From CAXSEF01 sp964236535 (GTDB lineage: Bacteria > Pseudomonadota > Alphaproteobacteria > Acetobacterales > Acetobacteraceae): DNA of 19,407 nt. Shown piece by piece: positions 1 through 7,990 of the stretch; positions within the stretch are counted from its first letter, which is position 1, and each line of letters opens with the position of its first letter. A program made the position numbers and the translations under genes. The stretch lies in NCBI GenBank assembly GCA_964236535.1, contig CAXSEF010000063.1:1-19407 (forward strand). Direction: 5' to 3'. The notes beneath the pieces are model-generated. The model was not told the DNA's origin. It made no database searches and saw nothing but the letters and a program-made list of their open reading frames with translations.

Positions 1-90
1 CCAGTCACCCGATTTGCCGCCTACAGATGCTTCAAATGGCCAAAGTCGAGCTAAGCAGGAGCCGCTATCTCGACCCGGGCCGGCAGGCTG

Positions 91-2157
91 CTAGACCCCT
101 CGGACTCCCTTGATGAAGCTGTGGCCGCCGCCGACAACCTCCAGGCCTAGCGCGATAGTTCGCCGACAGACCCGACCACCTCCCCCGCGACCGTTCCGGT
201 GTTCGCTACCGCGTGCCGCACGTCCTCGACGTTAACCACGACCTCCTCCGTGCCGCGCGCCGTGAACTGCACGCTGCGAGCGATCTCCGCCGTCGCGGCG
301 CCCTGCTGCTCCACGGCGACGGTAATCGAGACTGAGACACCGCTCACCTGCTCCATCTGGCTGACGATACCCTGGATGGCGGCGACCGCCTCCTGCACCA
401 CCGCCTGCACGTGGCTGATCTGCGCGCCGATTCTTCGGTCGCTTTCGCCGTCTGGTTAGCCAGCGCCTTCACTTCGGAGGCGACCACCGCGAGCCCTTGC
501 CCGACCCGCCAGCCCGCGCCGCCTCTATGATGGCATTCAGCGCCAGCAGGCTGGTCTGCTCCGCGATGTCGGAGATCAGCGATACCAACTCACCGACCTA
601 GCCTGCGCCCTCGTCCAGGGCGCGCACGATCCTGTCGGTGCGCCGCGCCGTATCGACCGCCTCGAGCGTCATGCGGTTCTGCTCGCGGACCTGTCGGGTG
701 ATTTCGGAAATGCTCGCTGACAGCTCGTCAGCTGCGGCGGCCACGGTCTGCATGCTGGCGCTCGCCTGCTGGGCCGCGCCTGCCATGCTGGCCGAGCGCA
801 TGTCGCTCCGCTTGGCGGTTGCGCTCATCGACTGCGCCGAATTCTCCAGCCTTACGGCCGAGCCGGCCAGCTCGCCAACCATCGGGCTCACCCGGGCCTC
901 GAAACCGGCGACCAGGTTGCCCAGCCGCACCGCCCTCTGCTCGTTCGTCGCGTGCCCGGCAGCCTGCGTGTCGGCACGGATCAGGCCGTCCTTGAACACT
1001 CCCACCGCCGTCGCCGTTGCCCCGATCTCGTCTCCGCACGCTACTTCGGGCACGGTCACCGACAGATTGCGCGCGGCCAGCCGGCGCACCGCCGCCGCCA
1101 GGGCGCGTAGCGGCCGGACGATGGTGCAGGTGGTCAGGGCACCAAGCACGGCTGCGATCACCAAGCCGAGGCCGAGCATCCCCAGAGACAGGCGCTGCAG
1201 CCGGTCGAGGCGGTCGGTGAAGCTTTGCGCGTGGTCGTGCTGCTGCGCTGCGGCGAGGCCGACAATGCCGCCGGCAGCGCCCGGCCTGCCGTCGCCGACC
1301 AGCGCCTCGCGAACCTGCGACACGCGGGGCAGCACGTCGGCGCGCATCATCCTGTGTGCGACGTTCCAGCCGTCGGACCCGCGAATCGCGAACAGCCTGG
1401 CGGGGAACGGCTGGAACTGCGTCCAGGCGGCCTCGACCTGGTCCATCGCCGCCGCCTGGCTGGTGGTCAGCAGCGTCCGGTGCGCGAACAGGTAGTCGTG
1501 CCCGGCACGGGCGCGGGCGAAGAAGCCGTCGAACGAGGTCCTGGTGGCGGCGTCGCCAGTTGCCAGGTAGGCGCGCATGTCGGAGCCGGCCGGGCCGAGC
1601 GGATCGCGAAATTCGCCCAGCTGGCGAATGAGCTGCTTGCGCTCCGGCGTCGCCTCCAGCCTAGCCTCCTCGTCCATCATCGCGGTGAGCTGCGATTCCA
1701 TGACGTTGAACAGCGGGGTGACGTCGCGGCTGAGGACGGTGGAAGCGGGCTGCTCCTCCGGCGAATTGGCAACTTTCTCCACGTCGTCCTCCGCGTGGCG
1801 GAGTGAGGCCAGCAGCGCCGGCACGCCCTGCCACCGCACGGCGATGTCGGAGCCGGGGTCGGTCGCCACCAAGCGATTCATCGTCGCCTCCGTCGCCCCC
1901 AGACGATCCCAGACCTGCGCGCGCGCTGCCTTGCACTGGGCTTCGGCTCCGATCATCCAGTCGCGCAGAGCGGAAAGACTGTCGTTCACGTCGCTGCTGA
2001 TCGCCATCGCAGCCTGCGCACGCGGCGCAGCAAGGTCGATCACCGCCTGGGCATCGCGCCGCACGATGCCGACCTCCCAGCAGGTCATGCTGACGACGAC
2101 GCCAAACAGCAACAACTGGCTGGCGAAGCCGACGGTCAGACGTTGGGTGATCGTCAT
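91..2157 (-). pseudogene. Broken methyl-accepting chemotaxis protein gene
   Basis: This is a degraded chemoreceptor gene. The best start is the ATG at 2157 (protein begins MTITQRL), followed by a membrane helix, a periplasmic helical sensor region, a second membrane helix near residues 325-350 (LGLGLVIAAVLGAL), a HAMP domain (IVRPLRAL onward) and the signalling coiled coil. The reading frame stops at a TAG at 598-600, just before the conserved hairpin tip. The tip is still legible downstream (ISDIAEQTSLLALNA, then VVASEVKALANQTAKATEE), but only by changing frame: one base appears lost near 491 and another near 432. A second TAG at 147-149 looks like a CAG-to-TAG change. A further frame change gives a normal-looking end (FIKGVRGV, stop at 91-93). 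An intact product would be a membrane receptor acting on CheA; this copy should be non-functional beyond a truncated receptor lacking the kinase-control tip. Positions 1-90 hold nothing I recognise. Confidence 0.85.
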
Positions 2158-2556
2158 CGGGGTCTCGGGTGCTGCGGGCCGTACTAACCTACCAGCACTG
2201 CGTTGTCGGCCGGTTAATACCCGTCCGACCAGTACCAACCGGTTAATACAAGACCTCCGTGATCATGGTCTGTACTATGACGCCCAGGCCGCGACCGTGC
2301 AGGTTCGTGACGCTTACTGAAGCTTTGTCAGCATGGAGTCCGGTCGAGAGTCGCCCTGCCGCGTCGGCAGACGTGCGTTTGTGAGCACCCGAGCGCAGCA
2401 GCGCATCAGACAGCCGACAGATGGGAGTCGCCAACCGAGCCATGGAACGTTTGACCCTCTGGAACCAGCGCCCGACTAGGCCAGGCTCTCAGGAGAGCGC
2501 GAGGATGCGATGCCTCAGGTTCCGCGCCGAGCCAAAAACCCGGATATCGACGCTCT
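2158..2556. other. Gene-poor intergenic stretch
   Basis: About 400 bases lie between the start of the chemoreceptor pseudogene and the end of the transglycosylase-like gene, and I can support no gene here. A short plus-strand reading frame ending at 2320 (last residues GLYYDAQAATVQVRDAY) looks protein-like and could be the remnant of a lost gene, but I cannot name it. The stretch also holds a pair of direct repeats, listed separately. No convincing promoter or terminator was identified. Confidence 0.5.
2210..2249. repeat. Two direct copies of CCGGTTAATAC
   Basis: The 11-base string CCGGTTAATAC occurs at 2210-2220 and again at 2239-2249, 29 bases apart. On the minus strand these read GTATTAACCGG and lie about 53-93 bases upstream of the chemoreceptor ATG. 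They stand out as AT-containing islands in a GC-rich background. They could be a regulator-binding site for the former chemoreceptor gene or the remnant of a small mobile repeat; the sequence does not decide. Confidence 0.5.
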
Positions 2557-3216
2557 CTAGTACCAGAACCGGCTGCGCCAGAACGAGGCCGCGTTCTCCG
2601 CGGTGCCGTAACGCTCGCGAATGTAGCGGATGCCGCCCTGCGCCTCCTCGACCGCATTACCGAACGAGGCTTGGCCGTTCGGGTTCATGTGGTAGCTCGC
2701 GTGGGTAAGCTGGAACAGGCCGCGCGCGGTGTCGACCCGGCTCCGGGTGTCGACGCGGCCGCCGGATTCCTGGGCCACGATGAACTGCAGCCCGTCGTGC
2801 CAGGACGCCGGCACGCGCTCGAGGTCCATCGCCCGGCGCAGTGCCTGCTGCACGGTGCCCGGGATCACCGAGGCCGGATTCTCGATCCAGTGACGCGCCG
2901 GCGCGTGCCCGTGCTGCGCCTGCAGGTGAACGAGCGTGGCCGCGTGATGGTGGTGGCCGCCATGGTGCCGGTGCCCGCCCGCTGTCCCGTTGCGGGCCTG
3001 CGCCGCCAGCGTTTGGCCGAAGGACTCGCCGCCGGCAGGTGCGGCGGCCTGCGTGCTTGTCTGCGCGACGGCGGCGGGCTGCGGCGCGAGCTGCACGGTG
3101 TCTGGCACGGTGACCTCGCGGCATGGACCCGATGCGGGAGCGTAGGCGACGGTGGTTGCCGCGACGTTAATGGCCACGACCGCCGCGATGGCCCGGCCAT
3201 GTGCGCCGCCTTGCAC
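2557..3216 (-). CDS. Lytic transglycosylase-like (SLT/lysozyme fold) protein, His-rich linker
   Basis: The 219-residue protein probably cleaves the glycan strands of peptidoglycan. The C-terminal domain (about residues 115-219) has the transglycosylase signature: the presumed catalytic glutamate in AQESGG (E150), then ARGLFQLT near 164-171 and GIRYIRERYG near the end, finishing in WRSRFWY. The N-terminus is hydrophobic (AIAAVVAINVAATTVAYA), consistent with a signal peptide or membrane anchor. A long Ala/Pro/Gln-rich linker with a histidine cluster (residues 82-91, HRHHGGHHHH) follows and might bind metal. The only usable start in this frame is the GTG at 3216: further upstream there is no other start before a stop near 3255. 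The gene is divergent from the kdp operon, with 84 bases between them, and no functional link is evident. The closest named family could equally be the phage-type lysozyme-like domain. Confidence 0.75.
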   Translation of the reverse strand: MQGGAHGRAIAAVVAINVAATTVAYAPASGPCREVTVPDTVQLAPQPAAVAQTSTQAAAPAGGESFGQTLAAQARNGTAGGHRHHGGHHHHAATLVHLQAQHGHAPARHWIENPASVIPGTVQQALRRAMDLERVPASWHDGLQFIVAQESGGRVDTRSRVDTARGLFQLTHASYHMNPNGQASFGNAVEEAQGGIRYIRERYGTAENAASFWRSRFWY

Positions 3217-3300
3217 GTTGCACCGCCGCGGGCAGCCAGCCGCATTGTATCTTTATGCCTCTGTGTCCTACCGCACCGCAGGCGAACGGAGGGCAAAGAC
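3217..3300. promoter_or_regulatory. Divergent promoter region for kdp and the transglycosylase gene
   Basis: This 84-base gap must carry the kdp promoter, as it is the only intergenic space upstream of the operon. It contains a short AT-richer patch (ATTGTATCTTTATG, about 3244-3257) and ends with a strong ribosome binding site GGAGGG at 3288-3293, seven bases before the ATG at 3301. A tandem TTGCACg/TTGCACc lies at 3211-3224, overlapping the start of the divergent gene. I see no clear match to the E. coli KdpE-binding site, so exact promoter elements are not assigned. Confidence 0.4.
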
Positions 3301-3384
3301 ATGGCGGACGTTCTGGTCATCGTGCTGGGCACGGGCGGCATCGTGCTGATGGCGGCCTACGCTGTGCTGTGCGAGCGTATCTGA
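3301..3384 (+). CDS. 27-residue single-helix membrane micropeptide at head of kdp operon
   Basis: This ORF of 27 codons plus stop has the best ribosome binding site in the operon (GGAGGG, seven bases upstream of the ATG). Its product is essentially one hydrophobic helix (VLVIVLGTGGIVLMAAYAVL) followed by a short charged end, CERI. It lies three bases before kdpF and in the same direction, which suggests translation as the first gene of kdpFABCDE. KdpF is a similar-sized helix that stabilises the KdpABC complex, so a role as a second small membrane subunit is a reasonable inference. It is not KdpF itself: the next ORF matches KdpF much better. I recall similar short ORFs ahead of kdpF in other bacteria, unverified here. 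Confidence 0.6.
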   Translation: MADVLVIVLGTGGIVLMAAYAVLCERI

Positions 3385-3387
3385 ACC

Positions 3388-3474
3388 ATGTTCGACCTGA
3401 TCCTCGGCGCCATCGTGTCCGCCGGACTGCTCGTCTACTTGGTCTGGGCGCTCGTGCGTCCGGAAGACTTCTGA
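3388..3474 (+). CDS. kdpF: KdpF, small subunit of K+-transporting ATPase
   Basis: The 28-residue product has the KdpF pattern: a single membrane helix with YLVWAL followed by RPEDF, comparable to the YLVYAL...EAF ending of the E. coli subunit. KdpF sits in the inner membrane and stabilises the KdpABC complex. The ATG at 3388 follows the upstream micropeptide stop by three bases, and kdpA begins ten bases after the kdpF stop, so the genes are very likely translated together. Length and placement directly before kdpA are typical. Confidence 0.85.
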   Translation: MFDLILGAIVSAGLLVYLVWALVRPEDF

Positions 3475-3484
3475 GGATCCGGCG

Positions 3485-5194
3485 ATGACCCTGATCGGCT
3501 GGGCGCAGATCGCGCTCCTGCTCACCCTCGTCTTCGTCTGCGCGCCGCCACTGGGCCGCTACATCGCAGCCGTCGTGCAGGGCGAGCGTACGCCGCTCTC
3601 CCCCGTGCTCGGCCCGGTCGAGCGCGGCTTCTACGCGCTCGCCGGAGTCGACACCCGCGCCTCGATGGGCTGGCGCACCTACGCCACTGCGCTGATCACG
3701 CTGCAGGCCGTGCACTTCCTCATCCTCTACCTGATACTGCGCTTCCAGGACCACCTGCCACTCAACCCGGCCGGCCAGTCCGGGTTGAGCCCCCGGCTCG
3801 CGTTCAACACCGCTATGTCGTTCGTGACCAACACCAACTGGCAGGCCTACGGCGGCGAGACCACGCTGTCGTACGGAAGCCAGATGTGGGGGCTCACCGT
3901 GCACAACTACCTCTCCGCCGCTACCGGGATCGCCGCCGCGGTGATGGTCAGCCGCGCCTTCGCTGGCAGCGCGCTCAAGGAACTGGGCAACTTCTGGGTC
4001 GACCTCACCCGGATCACCCTCTACGTGCTGCTGCCGATCTGCCTCGTCTACGCCACTTTCCTGATCGCCTCGGGCGTGCCGCAGACGCTGGCCGGCTACG
4101 TCGACGCCACCACGCTCGAAGGGGCGCACCAGACCATCGCCCTCGGCCCAGTCGCCTTCCAGGAGGCGATCAAGATGCTCGGCACCAACGGCGGCGGCTT
4201 CTTCAACGCCAACTCCGCCCACCCGTTCGAGAACCCCACCGGGCTGACCAACCTGGTCGAGACCTGGTCCGAGATCGTCATCCCCTTCGCGCTCACCGTC
4301 ACCTTCGGATCCATCGTCAAGGATCGCGAACAGGGCTTCGCGCTGTTCTGGGCGATGGCGATCTTGATGGTCGCCTTCATCGTGCTCTGCTACGCGGCCG
4401 AGGCCGGCGGCAACCCGCTGCTCACCGCACTCGGCGTCGACCCGTCGATGGGCAACATGGAGGGCAAGGAGGTGCGCTTCGGCACCGCGATGTCCTCGCT
4501 GTTCGCCGTCACCACGACCGCCACATCGGACGGCGCGGTGATCGCCATGCACGACAGTTTCACCCCGCTCGGCGGCATGATCCCGATGTTCCTCATCCAG
4601 CTCGGCGAGGTGGTGCCGGGCGGCGTCGGCTCCGGCCTCTACGGCATTCTCGTGTTCGCCCTGCTTGCGGTGTTCGTCGCCGGCCTAATGGTCGGCCGCA
4701 CCCCGGAGTATCTCGGCAAGAAGGTGCAGGCGCGCGAAATCAAGCTTGCCATGCTGGCGGTGCTCATCCTGCCGTTCTGCATCCTGAGCGGCACCGCGCT
4801 ATCGCTGGTGAGCGCCAGCGGCAATGCCTCGCTCGCCAATGCCGGGCCGCACGGGCTGAGCGAGATGCTCTATGCCTGGTCGAGCGCCACCGGCAACAAC
4901 GGCAGTGCCTTCGCCGGCCTGTCCGCGGACACCCCGCTGCTCGACTACGGCCTCGGCGTCGCCATGCTGCTCGGCCGCTTTGCTTTCATGATCCCGGTGC
5001 TGGCGATCGCAGGCTCGCTCGCCGCCAAGCCGAAGCTGGCGGCGTCCGCGGGCACCTTCCCCACCGACGGTCCGCTGTTCATCGGGCTGCTGGTCGGCGT
5101 CATCCTCATCCTCGGCGGACTGCAGTTCCTGCCGGCGCTGTCGCTCGGACCGCTCGCAGAGCACTTCTCCATGGTGGCGGGGCAGACGTTCTGA
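3485..5194 (+). CDS. kdpA: KdpA, potassium-binding channel subunit of K+-ATPase
   Basis: The 569-residue polytopic membrane protein carries the potassium selectivity filter of the KdpFABC pump and belongs to the superfamily of K+ transporters. Conserved family segments are all present: NTNWQAYGGETTLSYGSQM (the glutamine is residue 120), NGGGFFNANSAHPFENPTG, TTTATSDGAVIAMHDSF, the GEVVPGGVGSGLYG loop and ATGNNGSAFAGL near the C-terminus. The length is normal. The ATG at 3485 is preceded by GAGGAT at a reasonable distance and lies ten bases after kdpF. The gene looks intact. Unusually for a kdp operon, 154 bases containing two inverted repeats separate it from kdpB. Confidence 0.97.
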   Translation: MTLIGWAQIALLLTLVFVCAPPLGRYIAAVVQGERTPLSPVLGPVERGFYALAGVDTRASMGWRTYATALITLQAVHFLILYLILRFQDHLPLNPAGQSGLSPRLAFNTAMSFVTNTNWQAYGGETTLSYGSQMWGLTVHNYLSAATGIAAAVMVSRAFAGSALKELGNFWVDLTRITLYVLLPICLVYATFLIASGVPQTLAGYVDATTLEGAHQTIALGPVAFQEAIKMLGTNGGGFFNANSAHPFENPTGLTNLVETWSEIVIPFALTVTFGSIVKDREQGFALFWAMAILMVAFIVLCYAAEAGGNPLLTALGVDPSMGNMEGKEVRFGTAMSSLFAVTTTATSDGAVIAMHDSFTPLGGMIPMFLIQLGEVVPGGVGSGLYGILVFALLAVFVAGLMVGRTPEYLGKKVQAREIKLAMLAVLILPFCILSGTALSLVSASGNASLANAGPHGLSEMLYAWSSATGNNGSAFAGLSADTPLLDYGLGVAMLLGRFAFMIPVLAIAGSLAAKPKLAASAGTFPTDGPLFIGLLVGVILILGGLQFLPALSLGPLAEHFSMVAGQTF

Positions 5195-5202
5195 ACGCAG
5201 CC

Positions 5203-5325
5203 GGCAAGGCTGGGCTCTGCCCAGACCCGCCAGAGGCGAGTCGCCACTGGACCAGCCTCTTCAAAATGGATTCTCAAGGCTTGGCCTTGAGCGGAGTCCA
5301 GAGGCGGCGCCTCTGGCCTTCTTTC
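5203..5325. repeat. Inverted pair of two-hairpin GC repeats between kdpA and kdpB (copies A+ and A-)
   Basis: Two copies of the window's repeat family face each other here. The plus-oriented copy has hairpin CTGGGC-TCT-GCCCAG at 5210-5224 and a second imperfect hairpin at 5230-5250. The minus-oriented copy has CTCAAGGCTTGGCCTTGAG at 5273-5291 and CCAGAGGCGGCGCCTCTGG at 5298-5316, both with perfect eight-base stems. They meet around the shared tail TTCAAAATGG at 5260-5269. The pair fills most of the kdpA-kdpB gap and ends about 24 bases before the kdpB start, leaving GGGGA as its ribosome binding site. Confidence 0.85.
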
Positions 5326-5348
5326 CCTCCGCCCGCTGGGGACACCTG

Positions 5349-7382
5349 ATGGCCACCAACGCCGACACGATCTCGCTGTTCGACAGCACTATCATCGTCC
5401 GCGCCATCCGCGACGCTTTTGTCAAGCTCGACCCGAGGGGCTTGATCCGCAACCCGGTGATCTTCGTAACCGAAGTGGTCGCCGCCCTGGTCACCGTTCT
5501 GGGCGTGCGCAATTTCGCGACCGGCCAGCCATGGGGCTTCGCGCTCGGCATCGCCGCCGGGCTGTGGCTCACCGTGCTGTTCGCGACCTTCGCCGAGGCG
5601 GTCGCCGAGGGCCGCGGCCGGGCTCGTGCCGAGAGCCTGCGCCGCTCGCGCAGCGACATGATGGCCAAGGTCATCACGAGTCCGAAGGAACGCGGCAACG
5701 TCCGCCCGGTGCCCGCCCCCGAACTGCGTAAGGGCATGCTGGTGCTGGTCGAGACCAACGACTTGATCCCCAGCGACGGCGAGATTGTCGACGGCATCGC
5801 CAGCGTCAACGAGAGCGCGATCACCGGCGAGAGCGCGCCGGTGATCCGCGAGGCCGGCGGCGACCGCTCCGCAGTGACCGGCGGCACCCAGGTGGTCTCG
5901 GACTGGCTGGTGGTACGCATCACCGCCGACCCCGGATCGACCTTCATCGACCGCATGATCGCCCTCGTCGAGGGGGCCGAGCGCCGCAAGACCCCGAACG
6001 AGATCGCGCTCGACATCCTGCTCGCCGGCCTGACCATCATCTTCCTGATCGCCGTTGTCACCCTGGTCGGCCTCGCGCACTACTCCGGTACCGACCTCAG
6101 CGTGCCGGTGCTGGTCGCTCTCCTGGTGACGCTGATCCCGACCACGATCGGCGGCCTGCTGTCCGCGATCGGCATCGCCGGAATGGACCGGCTGATCCGC
6201 TTCAACGTGGTTGCCACCTCCGGCCGCGCGGTCGAGGCGGCGGGCGACGTCGACATGCTGCTGCTCGACAAGACCGGCACCATCACCTTCGGCAACCGCA
6301 TGGCCGCCGGCCTCTACCCGGTGCCGGGCATCGACGAGCGCACCCTCGCCGAAGCGGCTGCGATGGCCTCGCTTGGCGACGATACGCCGGAGGGCCGCTC
6401 GATCCTGACCCTGGTGCGCGACCGGCACGGCTTCAGCGCCGAGCTGCCCGCCGACGCCCAGGTGGTGCCGTTCTCGGCCAACACCCGGCTGTCCGGACTC
6501 GATGCCGGCGGACGCACTTGGCGCAAGGGCGCGGTCGACTCCGTCATCGGCCAGCAGGCCGCGGCGCCGCCCCAGGCGTTCACTGCCGCGGTGGAGCGGG
6601 TGGCGCGCGCCGGCGGCACTCCGCTCGCGGTCACTTCGGAAAGCCGGCTGCTCGGCGTGATCGAGCTCAAGGACATCGTCAAGCCGGGCATCCGCGAGCG
6701 CTTCGCAGCCCTCCGCCGCATGGGCATCCGCACAGTGATGATCACCGGCGACAACAAGGTGACCGCCGCCGCCATCGCCACAGAGGCCGGCGTCGACGAC
6801 TTCCTCGCCCAGGCGACGCCGCAGGACAAGCTCGACTACATCCGTCGCGAGCAGGCGCAAGGCCGCCTCGTCGCGATGTGTGGCGACGGCACCAACGACG
6901 CGCCCGCGCTCGCCCAGGCCGACGTCGGCGTGGCGATGCAGACGGGCACCCAGGCGGCCCGCGAGGCCGGCAACATGGTCGACCTCGACAGCGATCCGAC
7001 CAAGCTCATCGAGATCGTCGAGATCGGCAAGCAGCTGCTGATCACCCGCGGCAGCCTGACCACCTTCTCCATCGCCAACGACGTGTCGAAGTATTTCGCC
7101 ATCCTGCCGGCGATCTTCGTGGTGACCTACCCGGGCCTGCAGGCGCTCAATATCATGCGGCTGCACTCGCCGCAGACGGCGATCATGTCGGCGGTGATCT
7201 TCAACGCGCTGATCATCGTGGCGCTGGTGCCGCTGGCCCTGCGCGGCGTCGCCTTCACCCCGATCGGGGCGGCCGCGCTGCTGCGGCGCAACTTGCTGAT
7301 CTACGGTCTGGGCGGGCTGGTGGCCCCGTTCATCGGCATCAAGCTGATCGACCTCGTGCTCACCGCCTTCGGGATGAACTGA
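5349..7382 (+). CDS. kdpB: KdpB, catalytic P-type ATPase subunit of K+ pump
   Basis: The 677-residue product hydrolyses ATP to drive K+ import through KdpA. The phosphorylated aspartate lies in LLLDKTGT at residue 307, the same number as in the E. coli protein. The actuator motif TGES is present, with serine 162 at the position whose phosphorylation inhibits the E. coli pump at high K+. The nucleotide and phosphorylation domains show KGAVDSVIG and GDGTNDAPALAQADVGVAM, and the membrane segment has IPTTIGGLL. The length is normal and no damage is seen. The ATG at 5349 has GGGGA about seven bases upstream, so despite the repeat-filled gap before it the gene has its own initiation signal. It lies two bases before kdpC. 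Confidence 0.98.
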   Translation: MATNADTISLFDSTIIVRAIRDAFVKLDPRGLIRNPVIFVTEVVAALVTVLGVRNFATGQPWGFALGIAAGLWLTVLFATFAEAVAEGRGRARAESLRRSRSDMMAKVITSPKERGNVRPVPAPELRKGMLVLVETNDLIPSDGEIVDGIASVNESAITGESAPVIREAGGDRSAVTGGTQVVSDWLVVRITADPGSTFIDRMIALVEGAERRKTPNEIALDILLAGLTIIFLIAVVTLVGLAHYSGTDLSVPVLVALLVTLIPTTIGGLLSAIGIAGMDRLIRFNVVATSGRAVEAAGDVDMLLLDKTGTITFGNRMAAGLYPVPGIDERTLAEAAAMASLGDDTPEGRSILTLVRDRHGFSAELPADAQVVPFSANTRLSGLDAGGRTWRKGAVDSVIGQQAAAPPQAFTAAVERVARAGGTPLAVTSESRLLGVIELKDIVKPGIRERFAALRRMGIRTVMITGDNKVTAAAIATEAGVDDFLAQATPQDKLDYIRREQAQGRLVAMCGDGTNDAPALAQADVGVAMQTGTQAAREAGNMVDLDSDPTKLIEIVEIGKQLLITRGSLTTFSIANDVSKYFAILPAIFVVTYPGLQALNIMRLHSPQTAIMSAVIFNALIIVALVPLALRGVAFTPIGAAALLRRNLLIYGLGGLVAPFIGIKLIDLVLTAFGMN

Positions 7383-7384
7383 CC

Positions 7385-7981
7385 ATGATGCATCTCCGTC
7401 CCGCACTCGTCCTCGTCGTGCTGTTCACGATCCTGACCGGGATCGCCCTGCCGCTCGGCTTCGTGGCCGCCTCCGCCGTGGTGTTTCCTCACAGCGCGGG
7501 CGGCAGCCTGGTCGCCCGAGGCGGCCAGATCGTCGGCTCCTCGCTGCTCGGGCAGAGCTTCACCCAGGACAAGTACTTCCAGGGCCGCCTCTCGGCCACG
7601 GTGATGCAGGACCCGGCGCACCCGGACAACTCCACCAGGACGGTGCCGGCGCCGTACAACGCCGCCAGTTCCGCCGGCTCCAACGCCGGGCCGACCTCCA
7701 AGGCCCTGGTCGACCGGGTGACCGGCGACATTGCCAAGGCCGGCGCCAAACCGGTGCCGGGCGACATGCTCACCACCTCGGCGAGCGGACTCGACCCGGA
7801 CATCTCGCCGCAGACCGCCGCGCGCCAGGTCGCGCGGGTGGCCCAGGCACGCGGCCTGCCCGCCGCCCAGGTGCAGGCGCTCCTCGACGCCAACACCGCT
7901 GGGCGGCTGGCCGGGCTGGTTGGCGAGCCGCGGGTGAACGTGCTCGCACTCAACCTTGCTTTGGATGCGGCACACCCGTAG
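7385..7981 (+). CDS. kdpC: KdpC, accessory subunit of K+-transporting ATPase
   Basis: The 198-residue protein has one N-terminal membrane helix (LVLVVLFTILTGIALPLGF, about residues 8-26) and a soluble domain. Family segments include GQSFTQDKYFQGRLSA, the YNAASSAGSNAGPTS stretch, SGLDPDISPQTAARQVARV and an ending RVNVLALNLALDA. KdpC binds the KdpA/KdpB assembly and is thought to raise ATP affinity. The start is the first of two adjacent ATGs, two bases after the kdpB stop. Length and order are standard. Confidence 0.95.
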   Translation: MMHLRPALVLVVLFTILTGIALPLGFVAASAVVFPHSAGGSLVARGGQIVGSSLLGQSFTQDKYFQGRLSATVMQDPAHPDNSTRTVPAPYNAASSAGSNAGPTSKALVDRVTGDIAKAGAKPVPGDMLTTSASGLDPDISPQTAARQVARVAQARGLPAAQVQALLDANTAGRLAGLVGEPRVNVLALNLALDAAHP

Positions 7982-7990
7982 CCATTGCGC

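Noticed and set aside
2241..2320. Plus-strand fragment ending GLYYDAQAATVQVRDAY
   Set aside because: It reads like the end of a real protein, but its frame upstream runs antisense to the chemoreceptor and has no start of its own; too short to name.
5274..7406. Very long minus-strand open frame (710 codons) opposite kdpB, and similar ones opposite kdpA, kdpD and ureC
   Set aside because: These are typical antisense shadows of high-GC genes: Arg/Gly/Ala/His-rich translations with no recognisable domain, opposite proteins that are certain.
7985..7990. TTG start for kdpD
   Set aside because: It adds only two residues and is a weaker start codon than the ATG at 7991.
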